From: Mesorhizobium loti
Lineage (GTDB): Bacteria > Pseudomonadota > Alphaproteobacteria > Rhizobiales > Rhizobiaceae
Direction: 5' to 3'
Assembly: GCF_013170705.1 (NCBI RefSeq)
Contig: NZ_CP033334.1
Span: 3,449,501-3,513,500, forward strand
Length of the DNA: 64,000 nucleotides
The first letter of the stretch is position 1, and the number at the start of each line of letters is the position of its first letter. Below, in pieces: positions 8,134 to 16,478 of the stretch. The notes under the pieces are model-generated. The model saw nothing but the letters and a program-made list of their open reading frames with translations, was not told where the DNA came from and searched no databases. The position numbers were made by a program, and so were the translations under genes.

Positions 8134-8276
8134 GGCGCTTTCTCTGACGGAGGCATCAGGGCCGCGAAGTCGAGCCGCGCGAATTTGTCCATCGGTGACT
8201 GGCCGTCGCCCCGGCGCGCGCCTAGATAGGCTGCGTTGGGCGACCGCCCGGACATCTCTTCGCAAAGGAATCGACC

Positions 8277-9107
8277 ATGCCCGAACAGATCACGCTGAAC
8301 GACGGCGCCACCATTCCGCAGCTTGGCCTTGGCGTCTGGCAGGTCGATCACGGCATCACCGCGCAAGTGGTGGGCTGGGCGATCAAGGCCGGGTATCGGC
8401 TGATCGACACCGCCGAGGGCTACCAGAACGAGGAAGGCGTCGGCGAGGCGATCCGCGCCGCCGGCGTGCCGAGAAGCGAGCTGTTCATCACCTCGAAACT
8501 GCGCAACGGCGCGCATAAGCGCGATGCGGCCCTTCGCGCCTTCGACGACACGATGAAGAAACTCGGCATCGAGCAGCTCGACTTGTTCCTGATCCACTGG
8601 CCGGTACCCAGCCAGGACAAATATGTCGAGGCCTGGAAGGCCTTGATCGAGCTGCAGCAGGCCGGCCGCATCAAATCGATCGGCGTCTCGAATTTCAACC
8701 GGGATCACCTGGAGCGCATCATCGGCGAGACCGGCGTGGTCCCGGTGGCCAACCAGATCGAACTGCACCCGCGCTTCCAGCAGCGTGCGCTCAGGGATTT
8801 CCATGCCCTGCATGACATCCATACCGAAAGCTGGAGCCCGCTCGGCAGCGGCCGGCTGCTCAGCGACCCGACCATAGCGGGCATTGCCGGCAAGCACGGC
8901 AAATCCGCCGCCCAGACGATCATCCGCTGGCACCTCCAGCAAGGGCTGATCGTCATCCCGAAGTCGATCCACCAGGACCGCATCACGGCCAATTTCGATG
9001 TCTTCGATTTCGAACTGGACGCAGAGGACCTGAAGACGATCGCCGGCATGGATTCGGCCGACGGCCGCGACGGACCGAACCCGGCTACGGCGTCGTTCTT
9101 GTTCTGA
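8277..9107 (+). CDS. Aldo/keto reductase
   Basis: A 276-residue NADPH-dependent aldo/keto reductase, close in size and motifs to the DkgA/DkgB 2,5-diketo-gluconate reductase group. The catalytic tetrad can be placed: Asp and Tyr in LIDTAEGYQNEEGVG near residue 44-55, Lys in FITSKLRNG near 76, and His in LFLIHWP near 109. The C-terminal cofactor motif VIPKSIHQDRI is near residue 230. AAGGAAT precedes the ATG by about 6 bases. The last 23 bases overlap the end of the convergent BTAD gene. It probably detoxifies aldehydes or reduces keto sugars; the natural substrate is not visible. Confidence 0.9.
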   Translation: MPEQITLNDGATIPQLGLGVWQVDHGITAQVVGWAIKAGYRLIDTAEGYQNEEGVGEAIRAAGVPRSELFITSKLRNGAHKRDAALRAFDDTMKKLGIEQLDLFLIHWPVPSQDKYVEAWKALIELQQAGRIKSIGVSNFNRDHLERIIGETGVVPVANQIELHPRFQQRALRDFHALHDIHTESWSPLGSGRLLSDPTIAGIAGKHGKSAAQTIIRWHLQQGLIVIPKSIHQDRITANFDVFDFELDAEDLKTIAGMDSADGRDGPNPATASFLF

Positions 9108-11289
9108 CGATCGCGTGCTCTCCCTCACAGAGGAGGGCACGTCCTGCCCCAGGGTCTGAAGGCGATTCGCTGACCCTGAAAAACGAAAGTATGCCCGGCA
9201 GGCCGCTTGCTTCGATGTCGCCCCGCTCCTGGAATATCAGGCTGGAGCCGACCACGAGATCGCGCACGGTTCGCGATGCGATGATATCACCCGGTTCGGC
9301 ATGATCGAGCAGCCGCGATGCCAGCTCGATCGCGATCCCCGTAAGATCGTCGCCGCGCTCCTCGCATTCGCCGGTATGGACCGCGCAGCGGATATCGACG
9401 CCGGATTGTCGCAGGCGATGACGGATCGCGATGGCGCACTGGATCGACTGGGTCGGCCTCTGGAACACGGCGAGAAATCTATTTTCCGAGTGCCTGATCT
9501 GCCTGCCTTCGGCAGTGAGCAATTGGGCACGGATCTCTTCAGTATGGCGTTCGACAAGATCCGCGCCGTCACAGTAGGGTGGGTTACCCATCTCCAGCAA
9601 CAGCACCGACACCAGGATCCGTTCGTCTGGCGCCGCCGGCAGGGTGCCGGTAACGAAGGACTGGATCTCGTCGACGAGACGATCGGAATTCTCGCCCCAG
9701 ATCACGTGATCGCGGCCGGCGAGTTCGATGTATCTGGCGCCTTCGATGTGCGTCGCCAGGTAGCGTCCTTCTTCAGGGTTTACCCAGCGGTCGCCGGTGG
9801 TCTGCACGATCAGTGCTGGAACATGAATGGCAGGCAGAATGTCACGTACGTCGATTTCTGTCCCCCAGCGCCAGAGCGCGATGGCGTCGGCGGGCGAGGC
9901 TGAATTCCTGAGATACGCGGCGAACCATTCTTTCTCGAAGCTGTCATTCATCAGGCTCGGTGCCGCATTGCTCATGTCCGCAGGCTCGCCCCATTGTCTT
10001 TCGACAGCGGCCAAGTCTTCTTCCACCTGCTCGCTCGTCCTTGCCCATGGGTAGTCCCTCGACCACGTGCCCCTGGCATAGGTTCCGTTGAGCACAAGTG
10101 CCGCGGTGCGCTCCGGATAGGTCGCCGCGAACAGCATGCACATGGGTCCGCCTTCGGAACTGCCGAACAAAACTGTTCGCTTCGAGCCGACCGCATCCAG
10201 CACCGCCCGCATGTCTTCCATACGTTCCTCAAGGGTCGGCAAACCAACGCTGCGGTCTGACAATCCTGTGCCGCGCTTGTCCATGCGGATCAGGCGCGAA
10301 AAGGTGCCGAGGCGATGAAGCACACGCGAAAGCCGCGGCGACGACCAGGCAAGATCGAGGTTGGACACCCACCCTGGAACATAGATCAGGTCGATCGGTC
10401 CATCGCCGGTTACCTGATAGGCGATGTTGATCCCGGCCGATTTGGCATAGTGGGTCGAGGCCTGCTGCTGCTCGCCGCCGAATGCCGGCCGCTCGTCGGC
10501 ATGCGTCGCTGGTGACGCCCCGGCCGGCGAGGCCGGGCCTGCCGTCCTGGACTGAACTTGCGGCGCCATCCGGCGCCTTCGCAGCTCTTCGTACAGGGAA
10601 CGGGTTTCCGGCTCGGGCTGCAGGTTGAGCTCGCGCTGCAGCACACGACGGCAATCTTCATATTGTTTCAGCGCAAGATTGGTCCGGCCCTGAGCGGCAA
10701 GGGCTCGCATCAGGGCTCGGTGGATGTCTTCCCGCAGGGGCTCCATGGTCAGCAAACGCGTTGCAGCACGTACACATGATGCCGGATCGAGCGCCGAGTA
10801 GTGCGCAACGAGCCTGTCCAGCGCCGCGACCGCCATCGCCCTCAGGCCCTCGCGCTCGACCCGCAGCCAGTCTTCGAAGGGCTCTTCCTTCAGCCCAAAT
10901 CCTTCGAGCAGGTCGCCTCGATAGACGAGAAGCGCCTGTTCGAGATCCGCAGCCGTTGAACTGGCGGCCAGTGCCTCGAACCGGGCGACATCGAAATCAA
11001 GTTCATCGAGATGGAGGACGACGTTGTCACCGTCGGTCAGGAGGCGGCCGCCGGACGCCTGCAGGGCTTTCCTCGTGGCCGACACCGCCTGTCTGAGGCT
11101 CATCCGGGCCTGTGCCTCGCTGTTGGCGCTCCAAAGCAGTGTCGCGAGCTTCTCGCGCGACTGCGAATGGCCCGCTTGCAGCGCGAGATAAGCCATCATC
11201 GCCCGCGCCTTGCGGCTGAAGGCCGGGACCACGGCCCCGACACCGGCAAAGTCGAAACCGCCCAGAAGATAAAGATGAGGCCCCGTCAT
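9085..11289 (-). CDS. BTAD transcriptional activator - alpha/beta hydrolase - adenylate cyclase-like fusion
   Basis: A 734-residue, three-part protein. Residues 1-95 form an OmpR-like winged helix (MTGPHLYLLGGFDF, then RKARAMMAYLAL). Residues 100-245 form the bacterial transcriptional activation domain, a TPR-like helical array. About 285-545 is an alpha/beta hydrolase with the nucleophile elbow GSSEGG and a late GRDHVIW histidine. About 560-715 resembles a class III nucleotide cyclase (AVHTGECEERGDDLTGIAIELASRL). The metal-binding aspartates are lost: the FTDIVGS position reads LLEMGNP and the GDGFLA position reads ENRFLA, so catalysis is unlikely. It is probably a ligand-sensing regulator. 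A related protein without the cyclase part is encoded at 16479. Confidence 0.85.
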   Translation of the reverse strand: MTGPHLYLLGGFDFAGVGAVVPAFSRKARAMMAYLALQAGHSQSREKLATLLWSANSEAQARMSLRQAVSATRKALQASGGRLLTDGDNVVLHLDELDFDVARFEALAASSTAADLEQALLVYRGDLLEGFGLKEEPFEDWLRVEREGLRAMAVAALDRLVAHYSALDPASCVRAATRLLTMEPLREDIHRALMRALAAQGRTNLALKQYEDCRRVLQRELNLQPEPETRSLYEELRRRRMAPQVQSRTAGPASPAGASPATHADERPAFGGEQQQASTHYAKSAGINIAYQVTGDGPIDLIYVPGWVSNLDLAWSSPRLSRVLHRLGTFSRLIRMDKRGTGLSDRSVGLPTLEERMEDMRAVLDAVGSKRTVLFGSSEGGPMCMLFAATYPERTAALVLNGTYARGTWSRDYPWARTSEQVEEDLAAVERQWGEPADMSNAAPSLMNDSFEKEWFAAYLRNSASPADAIALWRWGTEIDVRDILPAIHVPALIVQTTGDRWVNPEEGRYLATHIEGARYIELAGRDHVIWGENSDRLVDEIQSFVTGTLPAAPDERILVSVLLLEMGNPPYCDGADLVERHTEEIRAQLLTAEGRQIRHSENRFLAVFQRPTQSIQCAIAIRHRLRQSGVDIRCAVHTGECEERGDDLTGIAIELASRLLDHAEPGDIIASRTVRDLVVGSSLIFQERGDIEASGLPGILSFFRVSESPSDPGAGRALLCEGEHAIVRTRTTP

Positions 11290-11460
11290 CGGATCCCGCC
11301 CCAGCCACGTGTCGAACGCGATTGTCCGGTGTAGCGGCCTCTATTTCAACCGCCATCTGCCAAGAGCGCCGTTTTTCACGATTCCATCACGCGGCTTTCA
11401 TCTGCTTCGTCACGCAGGCAGCCGACAGTTTGCCGACGGGAGCAACCTCGGGAGGATGCC

Positions 11461-11778
11461 ATGCTGCCCTCAAGGTCAACTGATTGGCCGTTTCGGCTCG
11501 ATGATGGCTCACGGCCGGACTTCTATCCGGCGCCCGCGCCAGCAGGGTTGCGCCACGGCATCGCGCTTGAACGCTACCTCGAACGGCAAAAAGCCAGCCG
11601 GGCATTGGCGATATCCAGGACTGATTGGGGGAAGGCCCTCGAGCCATTGGTGCTATCGACAGCGCGGATCGTCGTGCGCCTGTTTGGCCGGCGTTTGAAA
11701 GAAGGCCAGCACCGCCGCTGCACTCCTGACGTGGATGGCGAAGCTCCCCGCTTTCTCCCTGGGGTATCGCGACGATGA
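11461..11778 (+). CDS. Possible small hypothetical protein
   Basis: A 105-residue frame with a good ribosome binding site (GGGAGG five bases before the ATG). It contains a plausible helix (RHGIALERYLERQKASRALA). No family was recognised, and third-position GC looks lower than in neighbouring genes. Its end lies 7 bases from the convergent small gene at 11786. It may be a real rhizobial orphan or a chance frame in the roughly 500-base gap after the BTAD gene start. Confidence 0.3.
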   Translation: MLPSRSTDWPFRLDDGSRPDFYPAPAPAGLRHGIALERYLERQKASRALAISRTDWGKALEPLVLSTARIVVRLFGRRLKEGQHRRCTPDVDGEAPRFLPGVSRR

Positions 11779-11785
11779 AGCGGCG

Positions 11786-12094
11786 TCAAATCCCCGAACC
11801 GTCCAACTGTTGCGCATCGTCGCCTTGCCAGGGGGCAGGCATCGAGCCGCCCCGGCTGAGATTGGCCGAGGGCAGGGGCATCCAGCATTTCAGCTCCGGC
11901 TCGGCATATTCGACGACGCGGCCGGGCGAGGAATCCGACGCCCGCCAGCCTTCCCCGGCGAACTGGTCGCCGCGCGACCAATAGGCGAGGTCGACTTCCG
12001 CCGGGCCCTGTTCGGAGGGGCGCACCGTGACCAGGATCCGGCTGCCGTCCTTGGGCGCTGTCGACATGTGGCGCCACCGTTCGGGCTCGTCCAT
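11786..12094 (-). CDS. Conserved hypothetical protein (DUF551-like)
   Basis: A 102-residue protein beginning MDEPERWRHMSTAPKDGSRI. The STAPKDG motif followed by an IL-V strand and W residues (AYWSRGDQF, ECWMPLP-like KCWMPLPSAN) is typical of small DUF551-like proteins found in rhizobia and their phages. Their function is not known. AGGAGGA lies 7 bases before the ATG at 12094, which is why the longer frame to 12298 was not used. It is transcribed away from the glutathione transferase gene, with 136 bases between the starts. Confidence 0.7.
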   Translation of the reverse strand: MDEPERWRHMSTAPKDGSRILVTVRPSEQGPAEVDLAYWSRGDQFAGEGWRASDSSPGRVVEYAEPELKCWMPLPSANLSRGGSMPAPWQGDDAQQLDGSGI

Positions 12095-12230
12095 CGCATT
12101 TCCTCCTGCCTTTGGTGCTATGGGAAGTGTCGCCTCGCCATCGGGGCCGGTCAACCCAAACTTTGTCGGATTGCACCGTCCGCTTTCGTCCTTGGTCTGG
12201 CGACGTTGGCCAGGACAAGGAGAGGCATTC

Positions 12231-12929
12231 ATGAGTGACAAGGTCGAGCCGGTGCCGGCCGCGGGCGAAATGAAACTGTATTTCAGCCGCAACCCCAATC
12301 CGCGCCTGGCGGTCGCGGTGGCGCGTCACCTCAAGGCGGGGGTGGCCTTCGAATTCGCGTCGCCCTTCGCGCCGGGGCAAGCGGAACGATTTCGGCCGCT
12401 CAATCCCAATCTTTCCCTTCCCATACTGGCCTGGCCGGGCGGCAGCCTGTGGGAGACCGACGCCATAGCCTGCCGGCTGTCGCGCGACATGCGTTCGGAT
12501 TTCTGGCGCTCCGGCGATGACGAACCGGAGATGATCCGCTGGCTGAGCTGGGGCAAGGAGAATTTCGCCAGGGCCTGCGACATGGTGCATTTCGAGCGTG
12601 GCACCAAGCAGCGCTATCATCTGGGCCCGATCGACCATCAGCTGGTCGAGGAGGGGTTGGGTCTGTTCCACAAGATGGCCGCGATCCTTCAGGCCGCACT
12701 CGCGGGCCGGCAATGGCTGGTCGGGGATCGGGTCTCCTATGCCGACTTCCGCATGGCAACGTTCCTGCCCTTCAACGATGTCGGGAGGCTGCCGCTCGGT
12801 GATTATCCCGGGCTTGCCGGGTGGTACCGCCGGCTTGAAGGCATCGAGGCCTGGCGCGATCCGTTCAACGCGCTCGACGCGCCCGAATTGCCGCCGGTGC
12901 CGGGGCAAGGTGCGGAAGTGACGATGTAA
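12231..12929 (+). CDS. Glutathione S-transferase family protein
   Basis: A 232-residue GST. The N-terminal thioredoxin-like half includes MKLYFSRNPNPRLAVAVARH near residue 11 and the cis-proline region SLPILAWPGGSLWETDAI near 62, where the usual E/D-S glutathione-contact pair reads ETDAI. The all-helical C-terminal half contains the capping-box-like VSYADFRMATFLPF near 173. The N-terminal active-site residue may be Ser or Tyr of YFSRNP. AAGGAGAG lies before the ATG at 12231; the frame is open upstream but that part is not GST-like. It probably has a detoxification or redox role; the substrate is unknown. Confidence 0.85.
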   Translation: MSDKVEPVPAAGEMKLYFSRNPNPRLAVAVARHLKAGVAFEFASPFAPGQAERFRPLNPNLSLPILAWPGGSLWETDAIACRLSRDMRSDFWRSGDDEPEMIRWLSWGKENFARACDMVHFERGTKQRYHLGPIDHQLVEEGLGLFHKMAAILQAALAGRQWLVGDRVSYADFRMATFLPFNDVGRLPLGDYPGLAGWYRRLEGIEAWRDPFNALDAPELPPVPGQGAEVTM

Positions 12930-13234
12930 GGTGAAACCGACGGCCGGCGCATACGGAGAGGGAACTTGAAGACGCCGGCCGCCATTTGGGGCGTTGGGTG
13001 CATCTCGTTGGGGCTCGATGCAGGGTCAGGCTAGACGGATGACCGGCATCTTCAATCGGAACGCCCGCCCATGGTGAATGAGCGGTTACTATCCACAGGC
13101 CGGCGGGGCGATGGCACGCTCTTCGCCCGGCCTTCACCGTCTCTCGCAACTGTGTGCAACGCCGGGCAGTCGGCCATCAGTGCTCGACGGGCAGCGCCTG
13201 GGTTGGTAAGCCCCATGCCGCGCAGGAGACCTTA
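12930..13234. other. Intergenic stretch without recognised gene
   Basis: About 300 bases between the GST gene and the HerA-like gene. There is no convincing frame on either strand. A near-match to a DnaA box (CTATCCACA) occurs near 13089 but stands alone and is not treated as an origin. No hairpin followed by a T-run was seen. Confidence 0.5.
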
Positions 13235-14749
13235 TTGAGTCGAGACATGACCGTTGCGATCGAGATGGGACACACCACGGCGGGCGCCCCAGCGAACCTC
13301 GATCTCGAGGAACTGCTGGCGACCCGCCTTCTGGTGCAGGGCAATTCCGGCTCCGGCAAGTCGCATCTCCTGCGCCGGCTCCTGGAACAGAGCGCGCCCT
13401 GGGTGCAGCAGACGATCATCGATCCCGAAGGCGACTTCGTCTCGCTCGGCGAGCGCTACGGCCATCTGGTGATCGATGCCGAGGAGCATACCGAGCGCGG
13501 CCTGCAGGCGGCCGGCGAGCGGGCACGCATCCACCGCGTCTCCACCGTGCTCAACCTCGAAGGGCTCGACGCGGAGAACCAGATGCGGCGCGCCGCCGCC
13601 TTCCTCGGCGGGTTGTTCGAGGTCGCCCGCGACCATTGGTACCCGATGCTGGTGGTGGTGGACGAGGCGCAGCTGTTCGCGCCGGCTGTGGCCGGCGAGG
13701 TTTCCGACGAGGCGCGCAAGCTTTCGCTTGGCGCCATGACCAATCTGATGTGCCGTGGCCGCAAGCGCGGGCTGGCCGGCATCATCGCCACGCAGCGCCT
13801 GGCCAAGCTCGCCAAGAACGTCGCGGCGGAAGCGTCGAATTTCCTCATGGGCCGGACTTTCCTCGACATCGACATGGCGCGCGCCGCCGATCTGCTCGGC
13901 ATGGAGCGGCGCCAGGCGGAAGCCTTTCGCGATCTGGAGCGCGGGCAGTTCATGGCGCTGGGGCCGGCGCTGTCGCGCCGGCCGCTCGGCCTGCGTATCG
14001 GGCCGACCGACACCAGCCCGCGCAACGGCACGCCGCGGCTGATGCCGCTGCCGGAAGCGGCACTGGAGGACGCCCGCGCCATTATCCTGGCGGCACCGCC
14101 GCCCGAGGCGGTACGCGCGCAGCGCCGTGTGGCGTCGCCGGACCTGCTCGACCAGCTGATGGCGGCGAAGTCGGCGGCGCTGGAAATCCGCCCCGAACCG
14201 GCGGAGCCGCAAATCAGCGCCGAGGACCTGGCCGATCGGCGCGAACGGGTCGACCGCGTGCTGAGCGCCATTCTTGCGCAACCCGACGCGGGTTTCCGCG
14301 TCATCGGCGTGCTCTACCAGGAATTCGTGGTGCGCTGCCGCATCGAGGGCCTCGCCTCGGTGGTGCCGGATCTGCCGGAGTTCCGCCGCATGCTGACGCG
14401 CGCGCGCGCCGGCCTCGGCTCCGAGACGACGCAGGATGACGCGTGGCGGGACGTTTCGGTCCGCGCGTCGCTGCTGCCCGACGACATGCAAGGCGTGTTC
14501 ATGATGATCGCGCGTGCGGCGAAGGAGGGCTGGCCGTGCCCGAGCGACGCCGCGATCGCGCGCGCCTATGGTTCGCACTCGCTGCGCCGCGCCCGGCGCC
14601 TCCTGACCTATATCGAGGAGCAGGGCCTCATCGTCTGCCAGCTCGACGGCACGGGAAAGCGCACGGTGACGCTGGTCGAACTCGCCTGGGCCACGGCGCC
14701 CGGCGATCCCAATGCCGAGGAGGCGGAGCAGGGGAGCCTGGCACTGTGA
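13235..14749 (+). CDS. HerA-like / DUF87 family ATPase
   Basis: A 504-residue P-loop ATPase of the HerA-FtsK superfamily. Walker A is GNSGSGKSHLLRRLL near residue 42, a DPEGDF motif follows near 70, Walker B is MLVVVDEAQLF near 145, and a sensor-like IATQRLAKLAKN lies near 182. The C-terminal third is helical and ends in a winged-helix-like segment (SDAAIARAYGSHSLRRARRLLTYIEEQG). HerA enzymes are hexameric DNA-translocating motors that usually pair with NurA or another nuclease, but none is next to this gene. The TTG at 13235 has GGAGA at a good distance; the ATG at 13247 is the alternative. It probably acts in DNA processing or repair. Confidence 0.8.
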   Translation: MSRDMTVAIEMGHTTAGAPANLDLEELLATRLLVQGNSGSGKSHLLRRLLEQSAPWVQQTIIDPEGDFVSLGERYGHLVIDAEEHTERGLQAAGERARIHRVSTVLNLEGLDAENQMRRAAAFLGGLFEVARDHWYPMLVVVDEAQLFAPAVAGEVSDEARKLSLGAMTNLMCRGRKRGLAGIIATQRLAKLAKNVAAEASNFLMGRTFLDIDMARAADLLGMERRQAEAFRDLERGQFMALGPALSRRPLGLRIGPTDTSPRNGTPRLMPLPEAALEDARAIILAAPPPEAVRAQRRVASPDLLDQLMAAKSAALEIRPEPAEPQISAEDLADRRERVDRVLSAILAQPDAGFRVIGVLYQEFVVRCRIEGLASVVPDLPEFRRMLTRARAGLGSETTQDDAWRDVSVRASLLPDDMQGVFMMIARAAKEGWPCPSDAAIARAYGSHSLRRARRLLTYIEEQGLIVCQLDGTGKRTVTLVELAWATAPGDPNAEEAEQGSLAL

Positions 14750-14756
14750 GACGGCC

Positions 14757-15575
14757 ATGACGCGTTCAGCCCCCGACGGATCACAGAGGCAGCCCGGCGG
14801 CAATGCCGCCCGGGTGCGCATCATGGGAACGCCGAGATCCGGCACAAATCTCGCCAAGCACCTGGTCGAAACGCATCTCGGCATGCCTGTCGTCTTCGAC
14901 CAGGGCTTTTGGAAACATGGCATATTTCCGGCGCTGATGAGCGGACGCGAGCTCGGATATGGCGGCTTGCCCATCATCGTGATGAGCAAGGACCCGGTTA
15001 CCCAGCTTCTGTCATGGTTCCGTTTCACCAGGAACGATAGTATTTTCAGGCCGGCCAGACATCTCGGTCCGTTCCTGAACAGGCCTTTGGAAATCAGGCA
15101 GGATTTCACGCAACCGAAGCAGATGAAGTACAGGTTCCGCAACCCTGCCGACTACTGGAACCAGTTCTATTTTGCCATGGAAGCCCTGCGCCGCACCGGG
15201 GCGCCGGTGCATTTCGTCTGTTATGAGCAGCTCGTTTCCACGCCGGCCCTTTGCCTGAGTTCGATGTCGCGTTTTCTCGATCTTGCCTCGCCTTTCGACG
15301 CCGGCGCCCCGGTGATGGTCCCCCGCTATGCGATTGGCGCAAGCAATGACATCGACCGGCCCGCCGATCCGGCCGCCAATCAGGGCCCGTTCGATCCCGC
15401 GCGCGCGGACCTGGCATCGGCGCTTGCCAGGATCGGATGGCGCAATGCGCGCCGCATCCTGCGCGACATCGACGATGACGTGCTCGAGGCGACGGGCCGG
15501 GCCGGATTCCGCAAAACCTGCCGGAAGGCGATTGGTCCCGCGGCGATACTGAGGTCGCTGGTGGGTTTTTGGTGA
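14757..15575 (+). CDS. Sulfotransferase-like protein
   Basis: A 272-residue protein. GTPRSGTNLAKHLVE near residue 23 matches the 5'-phosphosulfate loop of PAPS-dependent sulfotransferases. KDPVTQLLSWFRFTRND near 79 fits the 3'-phosphate region, where the family normally has an RNP-type motif followed by Ser and Trp/Tyr. YWNQFYFAMEALRRTGAPVHFVCYEQL near 135 fits the later acceptor side. These proteins transfer sulfate to carbohydrates or proteins; related P-loop proteins occur in rhizobial polysaccharide and Nod-factor modification, but this one is not NodH. It starts 8 bases after the ATPase gene. The ATG at 14823 is an alternative start. Confidence 0.65.
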   Translation: MTRSAPDGSQRQPGGNAARVRIMGTPRSGTNLAKHLVETHLGMPVVFDQGFWKHGIFPALMSGRELGYGGLPIIVMSKDPVTQLLSWFRFTRNDSIFRPARHLGPFLNRPLEIRQDFTQPKQMKYRFRNPADYWNQFYFAMEALRRTGAPVHFVCYEQLVSTPALCLSSMSRFLDLASPFDAGAPVMVPRYAIGASNDIDRPADPAANQGPFDPARADLASALARIGWRNARRILRDIDDDVLEATGRAGFRKTCRKAIGPAAILRSLVGFW

Positions 15576-15615
15576 GAGGTGGGCGGACGCCGGCAAGCTT
15601 GACGTCACCCGCCCA

Positions 15616-16260
15616 TCAAGCCGCCGCGGGGGGCGCCGCAATGCCGGCGTGATGGCTGCCCAATTGCCAGAAGGGCAGGGCGAAACGCCCGTGCTGCTGT
15701 TCGGTGAGGCTGAAGCCGGCGGCGCGGATCAGGCTGAGCGGATCGCGGTCGAGGTGACAGCCGCCGGCGAGGCGCCCCCACAGCTCGTTGAGGCGCCGTT
15801 GCCAGCTGCGGCACCACTTTCCCTCGGCCTGGCCGTGCTCGATGAAGATCAGCTGGCCCGTCGGCTTCAGGATACGCCGGATTTCGCCGAGCGCCGCCTC
15901 GGGGTCCGGGATGGTGCAGAAGGCATAGGTGACGACGACCGTGTCGGCGAGGCCATCGGCCAGTGGCAGGCTTTCGCCACTCGCCCGCAGGCACTCGACC
16001 CGGAATGGCAAGGCACGGCTCCTGGGACCGGCAAGGCCGAGCATCGTGCCGTCGGGATCGACGCCGATCAGCCATTCCACCTTGGCGGGGTCGTAATAGG
16101 GAAGGTTGAGGCCGGACCCGAAGCCAACCTCGACGACAATCCCCTTTGCGCGCGGGATCACACGCCGGCGCATCCGCGCGAAGGCGCCGGCCGAACAGCC
16201 GGCGTGGACGAGGTAGGGGGCAACGCAGCGCGCGTACCAGGAGAGGCAGGTCTGGCACAT
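15616..16260 (-). CDS. Class I SAM-dependent methyltransferase
   Basis: A 214-residue methyltransferase of the Methyltransf_11 / UbiE-like type. SAM-binding motif I is VVEVGFGSGLNLPYY near residue 42 and the acidic motif II is IGVDPDG near 65. The post-motif TVVVTYAFCTIPDPEAALGEIRRILKPTGQLIFIEHG near 107-143 is highly typical, including the CTIPDP stretch. The N-terminal CQTCLSWYARCVAPYLVH is seen in a proteobacterial subgroup often named phosphatidylethanolamine N-methyltransferase-like, but the substrate is not certain. It is transcribed divergently from the BTAD-hydrolase gene at 16479. Confidence 0.85.
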   Translation of the reverse strand: MCQTCLSWYARCVAPYLVHAGCSAGAFARMRRRVIPRAKGIVVEVGFGSGLNLPYYDPAKVEWLIGVDPDGTMLGLAGPRSRALPFRVECLRASGESLPLADGLADTVVVTYAFCTIPDPEAALGEIRRILKPTGQLIFIEHGQAEGKWCRSWQRRLNELWGRLAGGCHLDRDPLSLIRAAGFSLTEQQHGRFALPFWQLGSHHAGIAAPPAAA

Positions 16261-16478
16261 GGCTCAGCCTCCGTGCCCGGTGTTGGCGGCGACGGCAGGG
16301 GTGCCGCCGCCAGCAAGCGGTTCCGACATGCGATGGCTTGACGTATTGACCGGTGACATTTCTCGCTCCAAGGGAGTCTCCTGATCGGGCCCCATTGGCC
16401 CGACGTCGCGGGGATGGATAGATGGCCGGCGTCCCCTCAACGTCCTCTCGGCATCGTTGCGCGGCCGCGTGCGGATCG

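Noticed and set aside
13085..13098. Replication origin at a DnaA-box-like sequence
   Set aside because: A single near-match in an intergenic region, without an AT-rich unwinding region, clustered boxes or neighbouring replication genes.
13232..15142. 636-codon open frame on the minus strand
   Set aside because: It lies exactly opposite the HerA-like ATPase and sulfotransferase-like genes, which have clear motifs. Long antisense frames are expected in GC-rich genes and this one shows no domain.
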